Source of the DNA: Candidatus Poseidoniaceae archaeon
GTDB lineage: Archaea > Thermoplasmatota > Poseidoniia > Poseidoniales > Poseidoniaceae
DNA length: 7,213 bases
Assembly: GCA_013329925.1 (NCBI GenBank)
Contig: DUJK01000025.1
Location: 2,332 to 9,544, forward strand
Direction: 5' to 3'
Numbering within the stretch: position 1 is the first letter of the stretch; every line of letters starts with the position of its first letter. The position numbers and the translations under genes are program-made. The notes under the pieces were generated by a model, which was given only the letters and a program-made list of their open reading frames with translations, searched no databases and was not told the origin of the DNA. Below are positions 1-5,792 of the stretch, piece after piece.

Positions 1-1446
1 GAACAAGCCCTTGCTGAAGATCCGACGCAATCCAAGGATTGGCTATCTTATGCCAACCTCTTGCATCAAGGAGGGGAAATGAGTAAAGCCCTTGATGCAG
101 CGGATAAGTGTTTAGAATTAGACCGCCAAAATGGCGGGGCATGGGCTCTTAGTGCGACAATCTTAGCACCGAAGCAAAACCGCTTGAAAGAAGCCCTCAA
201 GGCAGCAGTTCACGCAGTAGCCCTCGATGCAGGGGGCGTAGATTTAATTTTACTAAAGGCCGACTTACTACTTGCAGAAGGCTCAGCAACTGCGGCTGAA
301 GAATCGTTAACCAAGGCGCTTGAAAAAGATATGATGAACGGAGAATTAAGGGCAAGAATTGCTACCAGACATCTGTTAGATGGCCGACCAGATGATGCGC
401 AAAAGTTACTCGACGAAACCCCGGTTGGAATCGACCACGCGTTATTACATGTCGTTGAAGGACGACTCCATTTAGTCAACGCAGACAAGGAAAGAGATGG
501 CACAGGGGAGACGGATGCAACCCTACTCTCGGTGGCAATTTCCGCCTTTGAAGGAGCCTTAAAACTGAATCGAGAATTAGGTGTTGCTTGGCTTGGCATG
601 GCCCGTACTAACAGGTTGTTGCGTAATTTAGATGCAGCCGAAGAAGCCCTGACTAGGGCTCGCAGATTACTAGCTGAAGATGACCCTTCAGCTGCAGCAG
701 AGGCAGCACTTCTAGCACTCGACCAAGGCGACATTACTGCAGCAGCCAACCTAATTGATGTTGCAGACATTCACGGTGATAGTGCGGTAATCTCCTATGT
801 AAGAGGCAATATTGAGGCTAGAACCGGCCATCTTGACCGAGCACTCGAGTACTATGGTAAGACTTTGAAAATTGACCACGGCCACATTAGAGCCCGACTT
901 AACAGATGCAGTATCTACATGGCACTTGATGAAGGTAGAAAAGCACTTGATGATGCAGAAATATTGCTCGATTTAGCCCCGAACTTCACCCTTGCCCGGT
1001 TCCGTAAAGCCGAGGCTGGAATGATGTTAGGCGAGTGGGCTAAGGCCCGTGAAGATCTTGACATTGTACTGGAAAGAGCCCCACATCACCATCAAGCTAT
1101 GACTCAGTTGGCTGCTTGTTTCATCGCTTTGGGCAGGCCTGAGCGCGCAGAAGCACCGCTTAATGACGCGCTAAGAATTGCGCCAAACCACGCACCAGCC
1201 TGGCATCAAAGAGGACTGTTATACCTTGAATGGGGCCGTGATGACAATGCTCTTAGTGACTTTGAGGCGGCGGTAAAATCAGAAGCCGACCATCTTGATG
1301 CCCACCTTCACATCGCCGCAATGCACCATGAAGCAGAGCGCTTTGACCAAGCCGGTGCAGCTTGGAGAGCCGTACTAAATCTAGACCCTGATCACGTAGT
1401 TGCTAAGACACGCCTCGAGGAATGCGAAGTCAAACTAATGGCTTAA
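1..1446 (+). CDS. TPR-repeat protein, 5' end missing
   Basis: The reading frame is open from base 1 to a TAA at 1444-1446, giving 481 visible residues; the true start lies upstream of the window. The TTG at 61 and the ATG at 79 are internal, because the TPR pattern already runs through residues 14-43 (WLSYANLLHQGG...ALDAADKCLELD). About 12-13 units of roughly 34 residues follow each other, with the usual small/large pattern (for example AWHQRGLLYLEWGRDDNALS and LARFRKAEAGMMLGEWAKAR) and frequent ends such as LDP, IAPNH or LAPN. One unit, near bases 465-570, is lengthened by a charged loop (NADKERDGTGETD). No signal peptide, membrane segment or catalytic domain is visible in this part. TPR solenoids bind other proteins, so a scaffold or assembly role is likely, but the partner is unknown. 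The gene converges with ppsA, only 6 bp away. The TPR assignment is firm; the function is open. Confidence 0.9.
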   Translation, partial: EQALAEDPTQSKDWLSYANLLHQGGEMSKALDAADKCLELDRQNGGAWALSATILAPKQNRLKEALKAAVHAVALDAGGVDLILLKADLLLAEGSATAAEESLTKALEKDMMNGELRARIATRHLLDGRPDDAQKLLDETPVGIDHALLHVVEGRLHLVNADKERDGTGETDATLLSVAISAFEGALKLNRELGVAWLGMARTNRLLRNLDAAEEALTRARRLLAEDDPSAAAEAALLALDQGDITAAANLIDVADIHGDSAVISYVRGNIEARTGHLDRALEYYGKTLKIDHGHIRARLNRCSIYMALDEGRKALDDAEILLDLAPNFTLARFRKAEAGMMLGEWAKAREDLDIVLERAPHHHQAMTQLAACFIALGRPERAEAPLNDALRIAPNHAPAWHQRGLLYLEWGRDDNALSDFEAAVKSEADHLDAHLHIAAMHHEAERFDQAGAAWRAVLNLDPDHVVAKTRLEECEVKLMA

Positions 1447-1452
1447 CAGTGA

Positions 1453-4098
1453 TTACTTTCTTGCTGCAGCCTCTGCTTGAGCAACCGTTGCCCTAACTGC
1501 AATTGCAGTGTCGGGTGTCACTGAGATACTGGTAATTCCACAGTCGATTAAAAACGGCGGGAACTCATCGGGGAAATCGGATGGAGCTTGTCCACAAATT
1601 CCAATTTCCAAACCTTGGGCATTGAATTTTCTGACAATATCGCGAATCATTGACTTAACCGCCGGTGAGCGAGCATCAACTGGGTTTTGGTATCCTTCTA
1701 AATCATCACGAGAGACCGCATAAACAGTCTGCACTAAGTCATTAGAACCAATTGAGCCACCGGCTAAATCCATCATATCCATGAATCTATCCGCTTCAAT
1801 GGCATTGGAAGGTAATTCAACCATAACAAATAATTCCGTACCAGACTTAGGGCCGATTTCATTTTCATCAAGCAGATTCTTTACCATTTCCCCTTCCTCA
1901 GGTGTTCGGCAAAACGGGACCATCAGTTGTAAATTATCTAATCCAAAGTCATATTTGACCGACTTCATCGCCGCGATTTCCATTTCAAAGGCTGGCTTAA
2001 ATTTCTCATCTAGGTAACGTGACGCACCTCGCCAAGCAATCATTGGGTTTTCTTCAACCGGCTCAAAGATTCCTCCCCCTAACAATTCTCGGTATTCATT
2101 AGACTTGAAATCAGATAATCTAACTAGGACGGGTCTTGGATAGAATGCTGCACAGATTAACCCAACACCTTCGCGTAACTTGTCGATGAATAAACCACGT
2201 TTATCTGGATACGCCCAGGCACGACTGTCAAGTGATTCTACTAGCGTGCGTATATCATTGATATCAGCGCCCACAAATGATTCTTGATACGGCTTTAAAC
2301 CATCAGACAACTCACCCGTTTCAACATAATGTTTCAACTCATCATGGTGAACAAAAGCCAGTGGATGAATGCCTAATTCTGAGGACAGGATAAATTCAAT
2401 TCTTGCCAATCCAACCCCGTCAACCGGTAATCTTGAATCAGTCAAGGATTTGGTTGGAAAACCGACATTTAATTTTATTTTAGTAGTCAAATCAAGTTCT
2501 TCATCAAAGGAAATCTCTTCGATTTCAAACGGCACCTCACCTGAATAAACATATCCGGTATCGCCCTCAGCACAACAACCTGTTACGGTACTAAACGGAG
2601 GCAAGTCCATGGCGTCCGAGCAACCAACGATTGCCGGTATGCCAAATTCTCGAGCAATAATTGCTGCGTGGGAAGTTCGCCCACCTTTACGAGTAATTAT
2701 CAGCGATGCTTGCTTCATTAACGGCTCCCAGTCAGGAGTAGTCATCTCGGTAACTAACACGTCGCCTTCCTCAAACACCGATAGTTCAGAGGACACTTCC
2801 TCCATAGACATTCCACTTTCTAACAGGTTGCGCAACTCACGCTTGCCGTCTAAAACCTCGCCATAAGTTCGATACAATCTGACCTTTCCAGTGCCAATTC
2901 GCTTACCTACTGCTTGTCCAGTAGCCATTACCCGGCCGTCTTTTTTGAGTTTGCCCGCCAAGATTTCATCGATTTTGTATACCGTCATTTTGCTACTGAC
3001 TTGCTTTGAATGAATGGTCTCAGGTCTTGCTTGAACGATAAACAAGTCGCCGCTAACACCGTCTTTAGCCCATTCAATATCCATCGGCTTGGCAAAATAA
3101 TCCTCTATTTTCAACGCCATTTCTGCTAATTCAACACATTCCTCTCTAGTTAGTGACCAACTTCGTCGTTGGTCATATGGCACCGCAATTGACTGGACAT
3201 CATTAGCCGCCTCTTCATGATAAATCATCATCTGTTCTTTACTGCCTAAAGTGCGATGAACGACTGGGAACTTACCTTTTCTAAGGCCTTCTTTCCACAC
3301 GGTGAAAGTGTCAGGTGAAACCACTCCTTGTACTACTAATTCCCCAAGTCCGTAAGAAGAGCCGATGTGTATTACTCCGTTATGACCAGAATCAGGATCG
3401 ATGGTAAACATTACTCCCGAGCAGGCTTTATCCGATCTTGCCATCTTCATCACTACAACAGCAATCGCACTATCAAGTGGGTGCATACCGTGTTCTATGT
3501 GGTAACCAATCGCTCGCTCGGTGAACATACTCGCGACACAACGACGCCATTTCTCGATGATGTCCTGGTCGCCACTAACATTGAGATATGATTCATATTG
3601 TCCAGCAAATGATGCTTCAGCAGAATCTTCTGTGGTTGCTGATGAGCGAACTGCAACATCAACTCCAGGATGATATAAGTCACATAACCGGCCGTATTCT
3701 TGGGCAATCACCTGTTTAATTTCATCAGGCACTGGAGTTTCACGTACTAATGAACGAGCTAATGTTGCTCGACTGTTAAGATTCAAATGGTCTTCCGGGT
3801 CTGCGTCTCGCAGACAAACCTCTAGCGCATCAGCAAGCGTGGAACACTTAATCGCCGCATTTCTTAGTTGTTCAACGTCTTCAGGAGCACCAACGTTATT
3901 CCACGTTGAATCAGGTATTTTGGCATTAATGAATTGCTTAAATGCGACAGTTGTCAAAGTAAAACCGTTTGGTACTTTGACCCCAATCTTGGATAATTGC
4001 TGAAACATCTCACCAAGTGACGCACCCTTTCCACCAACTGTGGCAACATCCTTCATATCAGCATTAGAGAACCATTCGGCTAGTTTGGCGGATGCCAT
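1453..4098 (-). CDS. ppsA: Phosphoenolpyruvate synthase (pyruvate, water dikinase)
   Basis: Cytosolic enzyme converting pyruvate + ATP + water to PEP + AMP + phosphate (EC 2.7.9.2), the entry step of gluconeogenesis from pyruvate. All three family domains are visible in the 881 residues. The N-terminal ATP-grasp-like nucleotide-binding domain (about 10-365) has VGGKGASLGEM, AVRSSATTEDSAEASFAGQ (149-167), GLGELVVQG and MDIEWAKDG...FIVQARPET. The swivelling domain (about 385-520) has the phospho-histidine motif GGRTSHAAIIAREFGIPAIVG with His477. The C-terminal TIM barrel (about 540-870) has GVGLARIEF, RLSDFKSNEY, EENPMIAWRGASRY, VELPSN, SIGSND and GICGQAPSD with catalytic Cys835. The ATG at 4098 puts the usual short lead before VGGKGASLGEM. 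The protein is about 90 residues longer than E. coli PpsA (792), through extra segments near 68-115, 411-442 and 610-635. All expected catalytic residues that I can recognise are present, so it should be active. Confidence 0.97.
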   Translation of the reverse strand: MASAKLAEWFSNADMKDVATVGGKGASLGEMFQQLSKIGVKVPNGFTLTTVAFKQFINAKIPDSTWNNVGAPEDVEQLRNAAIKCSTLADALEVCLRDADPEDHLNLNSRATLARSLVRETPVPDEIKQVIAQEYGRLCDLYHPGVDVAVRSSATTEDSAEASFAGQYESYLNVSGDQDIIEKWRRCVASMFTERAIGYHIEHGMHPLDSAIAVVVMKMARSDKACSGVMFTIDPDSGHNGVIHIGSSYGLGELVVQGVVSPDTFTVWKEGLRKGKFPVVHRTLGSKEQMMIYHEEAANDVQSIAVPYDQRRSWSLTREECVELAEMALKIEDYFAKPMDIEWAKDGVSGDLFIVQARPETIHSKQVSSKMTVYKIDEILAGKLKKDGRVMATGQAVGKRIGTGKVRLYRTYGEVLDGKRELRNLLESGMSMEEVSSELSVFEEGDVLVTEMTTPDWEPLMKQASLIITRKGGRTSHAAIIAREFGIPAIVGCSDAMDLPPFSTVTGCCAEGDTGYVYSGEVPFEIEEISFDEELDLTTKIKLNVGFPTKSLTDSRLPVDGVGLARIEFILSSELGIHPLAFVHHDELKHYVETGELSDGLKPYQESFVGADINDIRTLVESLDSRAWAYPDKRGLFIDKLREGVGLICAAFYPRPVLVRLSDFKSNEYRELLGGGIFEPVEENPMIAWRGASRYLDEKFKPAFEMEIAAMKSVKYDFGLDNLQLMVPFCRTPEEGEMVKNLLDENEIGPKSGTELFVMVELPSNAIEADRFMDMMDLAGGSIGSNDLVQTVYAVSRDDLEGYQNPVDARSPAVKSMIRDIVRKFNAQGLEIGICGQAPSDFPDEFPPFLIDCGITSISVTPDTAIAVRATVAQAEAAARK

Positions 4099-4116
4099 GA
4101 ATCGTATTAGGCTGGT

Positions 4117-4140
4117 TCACTAATAAGTGACAGTTTAAAA
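4117..4140 (-). promoter_or_regulatory. Candidate ppsA promoter with inverted repeat
   Basis: Two AT-rich boxes precede the ppsA ATG on the minus strand. TTTTAAA at 4140-4134 would start a transcript with a leader of about 10-15 bases; TTATTA at 4127-4122 is centred about 27 bases before the ATG, as in a leaderless transcript. A 5-bp inverted repeat, TCACT-AATA-AGTGA (4117-4130), overlaps the second box and lies just downstream of the first, where an archaeal repressor could block polymerase or TBP. No Shine-Dalgarno sequence precedes the start. This rests on base composition and spacing only; which box is used is unknown. Confidence 0.35.
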
Positions 4141-4170
4141 CCACAAGAGAGTAATTAATGTTTATCCACG

Positions 4171-4187
4171 AAAAGCAGTTTATTGCT
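4171..4187 (-). terminator. Weak hairpin plus T-run after the yjbQ gene
   Basis: Just after the TGA of the YjbQ gene, the minus strand reads AGCA-ATAAAC-TGCT followed by further T residues, a 4-bp stem ending in a run of four T. Archaeal RNA polymerase can stop at oligo-T with or without a hairpin, so this could end the yjbQ transcript before the ppsA promoter. The stem is short and the T-run modest, so read-through into ppsA is quite possible. Confidence 0.25.
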
Positions 4188-4188
4188 A

Positions 4189-4650
4189 TCACATTACTCC
4201 AACAACTTTGATTAGAATTCGCTTGCGTCTCTGGCCATCAAACTCTGCATAATGGATTTGTTCCCACGTGCCTAAATGCAGCCTTCCGTCTCTAACTGGC
4301 ATAGTGACTTGTTGGCCCAGTAACTGACGTTTAAGATGCGCATCGCCATTATCTTCACCAGTTCGGTGATGATGATATTCTTCGCCACTGCGCCCTTCTA
4401 CGCCATAGAATGGCGCCACTTTCTCCAGCCACTGCATGATGTCATGATGTAATCCGTATTCAAGGTCGTTAACATAGCAAGACGCAGTAATATGCATTGG
4501 ATTAACCAGTACTAAACCGTCTTTTATTCCCGATTCAATAACTACTTTTTCGACTTCCCTAGTGATACAGATAATTTCGTAACGTTTCTCGGTATTCATG
4601 TAAATCTCTTCAACATAAGTCGCAGCCTTGCCGGTAATCAATTCGCCCAT
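4189..4650 (-). CDS. yjbQ: YjbQ/UPF0047 family protein (secondary thiamine-phosphate synthase type)
   Basis: A 153-residue single-domain protein covering the whole YjbQ family (usually about 130-150 residues). Family signatures are clear: KRYEIICITREVEKVV (22-37), GLVLVNPMHITASCYVND (45-62) with conserved His53, the HHHRTGEDNGDAHLKRQLLG stretch (93-112) with His105, and GTWEQIHYAEFDGQRRKRIL (127-146). E. coli YjbQ has been reported to have thiamin phosphate synthase activity, but the physiological role of the family is unsettled, so the exact reaction here is inferred. The MHITAS, GEDN.DAHLKRQ and EFDGxRRKR wording places it nearer the subfamily common in many bacteria than E. coli YjbQ itself. 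I chose the ATG at 4650 over the in-frame TTG at 4668: it keeps the N-terminal strand before KRYEI and lies about 30 bases after a TATA-like box, while the TTG is too close to that box. ppsA follows 90 bp downstream on the same strand. Confidence 0.9.
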   Translation of the reverse strand: MGELITGKAATYVEEIYMNTEKRYEIICITREVEKVVIESGIKDGLVLVNPMHITASCYVNDLEYGLHHDIMQWLEKVAPFYGVEGRSGEEYHHHRTGEDNGDAHLKRQLLGQQVTMPVRDGRLHLGTWEQIHYAEFDGQRRKRILIKVVGVM

Positions 4651-4676
4651 GTTGTCAAGAAACGGCAACTAGTCTA

Positions 4677-4684
4677 TCAATAAA
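4677..4684 (-). promoter_or_regulatory. TATA-like box for yjbQ
   Basis: Minus-strand TTTATTGA, preceded by GGTGG, is centred about 30 bases before the ATG at 4650. No Shine-Dalgarno sequence lies between, which fits a leaderless or nearly leaderless archaeal transcript. This spacing is one reason for preferring the ATG at 4650 over the TTG at 4668. Confidence 0.45.
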
Positions 4685-4700
4685 CCACCCGTTCATTCAA

Positions 4701-4733
4701 TCAAAAACACACTGCACGGTATGTCAAAAACAC
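4701..4733 (-). terminator. Paired T5 tracts after the zinc-ribbon gene
   Basis: On the minus strand the 10-mer GTGTTTTTGA occurs twice (4733-4724 and 4710-4701), 23 bases apart, beginning about 8 bases after the zinc-ribbon stop codon. Each copy holds five T. Oligo-T tracts are the known archaeal intrinsic termination signal, so a tandem pair right after a stop codon and just before the yjbQ promoter is a plausible terminator. There is no strong hairpin. Confidence 0.45.
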
Positions 4734-4741
4734 GGAGTCGA

Positions 4742-4933
4742 TTATTTACCAGACCTGCGCTTTTCTTCTTCTTCGATATGATCTTTCCAATATTGCACCA
4801 TCTCTTTGGCTAAATATTGGTCATAGCATTGCTTACACAATTCGATTTTTTGCAAATTTTCACCATGGTAATGATTAGTTGCTCCAGCTTTCCCGCAGGC
4901 ACTGCAAAATCCCTTGAGTAGTGACTTTGTCAT
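4742..4933 (-). CDS. Small zinc-ribbon protein of unknown function
   Basis: A 63-residue protein with two CxxC knuckles, C10-S-A-C13 and C33-K-Q-C36, separated by 19 residues. This is the layout of a four-cysteine zinc ribbon. Between them lies NHYHG (His21 and His23), which could add or exchange ligands. The C-terminal third (about 40-63, YLAKEMVQYWKDHIEEEEKRR) is predicted to be a highly charged helix. No membrane segment or signal peptide is seen, so it is probably cytosolic and may bind nucleic acid or protein. I do not recognise a named family. The ATG at 4933 has a TATA-like box about 24 bases upstream and no Shine-Dalgarno sequence. Flanking gaps of 91 and 85 bp with their own signals suggest a single-gene unit. 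That it is a real gene is supported by the zinc-ribbon pattern, the promoter and the terminator-like T-tracts. Confidence 0.8.
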   Translation of the reverse strand: MTKSLLKGFCSACGKAGATNHYHGENLQKIELCKQCYDQYLAKEMVQYWKDHIEEEEKRRSGK

Positions 4934-4952
4934 GATGTTACCAATATACCGT

Positions 4953-4960
4953 ATTATTTA
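4953..4960 (-). promoter_or_regulatory. TATA-like box for the zinc-ribbon gene
   Basis: Minus-strand TAAATAAT is centred about 24 bases before the ATG at 4933, the right distance for a leaderless archaeal transcript. A second AT-rich string, GGTATATT, lies only about 13 bases from the ATG and is too close to act as the TATA box. Confidence 0.45.
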
Positions 4961-5018
4961 GACATGGGTAAATTTTTTGCAATCTTTAGTGAGAGTTAAT
5001 CAATTTCTCTTACGTAAA

Positions 5019-5705
5019 TTATTCAGCTTCAGACTTGGCCTCTCTTGAAACATCAAACTGCTCGTTTTGGCCGGATTTTCTAGCGATTAGTATAGCAAGC
5101 AGCAGGCCGGAAGAAATGCCGGTGAATAGTCCAACATAGAGCAACATTTTCTCAGGAGTTAACCCCTCATCTTCGCTTTCAGTATTGGTTGTGGTATCTC
5201 TGTCATCATTAATGACGCCAAACTCACTACCTATTGCTGGAACATTTGCTTCTACGTGAGTGCCATTATCGGCCAACAGCTGAATGGTGCCATTAACCAC
5301 CGAGCCATCAGAGCGAATATCTTGGTATGTATAATTGCCAACCGTCCAATTCATGTCCATAGTAACTATGAAATTAATAGTACAATTTTCGTCTAATTTG
5401 GTGTTGTTTTCATCCCGCTCACAATCGTAAGACAACTCACCAGAATCCCAATCAAAGGTGCCATTGTACAAACCGTCACCGTCATAATCGTAGACAATTC
5501 GATGGGTCAGATTGGATTGATTATCAACATTGTACCAAATAACCGAATCGTTTTGAATAATTTGCGGGTTGCTCTGTGAGAAACCATCTTCTTGGACTAG
5601 AACAGTGAAGCTACTTGCTGTATGGGCTTGTACAGAAACTATGGCTGGACTTGCCACAAAAGCAAGTAAAATTGCCAAGGCTAACACTCGTATATTGATG
5701 GCCAT
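5019..5705 (-). CDS. Secreted, membrane-anchored cupredoxin-like protein, sequon-rich
   Basis: A 228-residue predicted surface protein. Residues 1-27 form a signal peptide (hydrophobic LALAILLAFVASPAIV, likely cut after VQA). A beta-rich domain (about 30-145) follows the cupredoxin pattern: FTVLVQEDGF, an IIQNDSVIWYNVD strand, THRIVYD with His68, FDWDSGEL, and a closing NYTYQDI...NGTIQLL. Where copper cupredoxins have Cys, His and Met ligands in the last loop, this protein has none, so it probably does not bind copper in the classical way. An insert carries Cys95 and Cys108, a likely disulfide, and DYDGDG (73-78) resembles a calcium loop. Ten N-x-S/T sequons lie between about residues 52 and 149. 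An acidic, Thr-rich linker (about 165-186) leads to one membrane helix (about 187-208) and a short charged cytoplasmic tail. I chose the ATG at 5705 because it starts the signal peptide and sits about 28 bases after a TATA-like box; the TTG at 5744 lies upstream of that box. The ligand or partner is unknown. Confidence 0.82.
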   Translation of the reverse strand: MAINIRVLALAILLAFVASPAIVSVQAHTASSFTVLVQEDGFSQSNPQIIQNDSVIWYNVDNQSNLTHRIVYDYDGDGLYNGTFDWDSGELSYDCERDENNTKLDENCTINFIVTMDMNWTVGNYTYQDIRSDGSVVNGTIQLLADNGTHVEANVPAIGSEFGVINDDRDTTTNTESEDEGLTPEKMLLYVGLFTGISSGLLLAILIARKSGQNEQFDVSREAKSEAE

Positions 5706-5728
5706 ATGGTAAAACCACAGCCGCCTGT

Positions 5729-5738
5729 AAATAAATAA
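5729..5738 (-). promoter_or_regulatory. TATA-like box for the cupredoxin-like gene
   Basis: Minus-strand TTATTTATTT is centred about 28 bases before the ATG at 5705, with no Shine-Dalgarno sequence between. It is the strongest TATA-like string in the window and lies in the 87-bp divergent region shared with the propeller gene. It rules against the in-frame TTG at 5744, which would be upstream of the promoter. Confidence 0.55.
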
Positions 5739-5757
5739 TGGCAAATAGCGATTATTC

Positions 5758-5774
5758 CATTAATTCAAATAATA
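5758..5774 (+). promoter_or_regulatory. AT-rich promoter region for the LVIVD propeller gene
   Basis: The run ATTAATTCAAATAATA contains two overlapping TATA-like choices. One is centred about 29 and the other about 22 bases before the ATG at 5793. If the closer one is used, the transcript would begin near the first codons and the ATG at 5808 would become the start. It faces away from the cupredoxin-like promoter about 25 bases to the left. Confidence 0.4.
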
Positions 5775-5792
5775 CTGCTTTTTCAACCGTCC

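Noticed and set aside
210..770. Minus-strand open frame of 186 codons inside the TPR gene
   Set aside because: It lies opposite a strong TPR reading frame, is rich in Ser/Ala/Arg as expected from the reverse complement of Ala/Glu/Leu-rich codons, and shows no domain.
3367..3591. Plus-strand open frame of 74 codons inside ppsA
   Set aside because: It is antisense to conserved ATP-grasp coding sequence and has no recognisable domain or promoter.
3495..3707. Minus-strand open frame of 70 codons inside ppsA in another frame
   Set aside because: It overlaps the conserved nucleotide-binding domain of PpsA in a different frame; composition is that of a shadow frame.
4651..4668. TTG start for YjbQ giving six extra residues
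   Set aside because: The TTG is only about 12 bases from the TATA-like box, while the ATG at 4650 has the right spacing and keeps the full domain.
5010..5017. Palindrome TTACGTAA just past the stop of the cupredoxin-like gene
   Set aside because: Eight bases, no flanking T-run and no second copy; chance is the simplest explanation.
4934..5018. Search for a small RNA or tRNA in the intergenic gap
   Set aside because: Only 85 bp, with no cloverleaf or stable stem visible; it is accounted for by the zinc-ribbon promoter and the 3' flank of the neighbouring gene.
5706..5744. TTG start for the cupredoxin-like protein giving 13 extra residues
   Set aside because: It would lie upstream of the best TATA-like box and would put a polar, aromatic stretch before the signal peptide.
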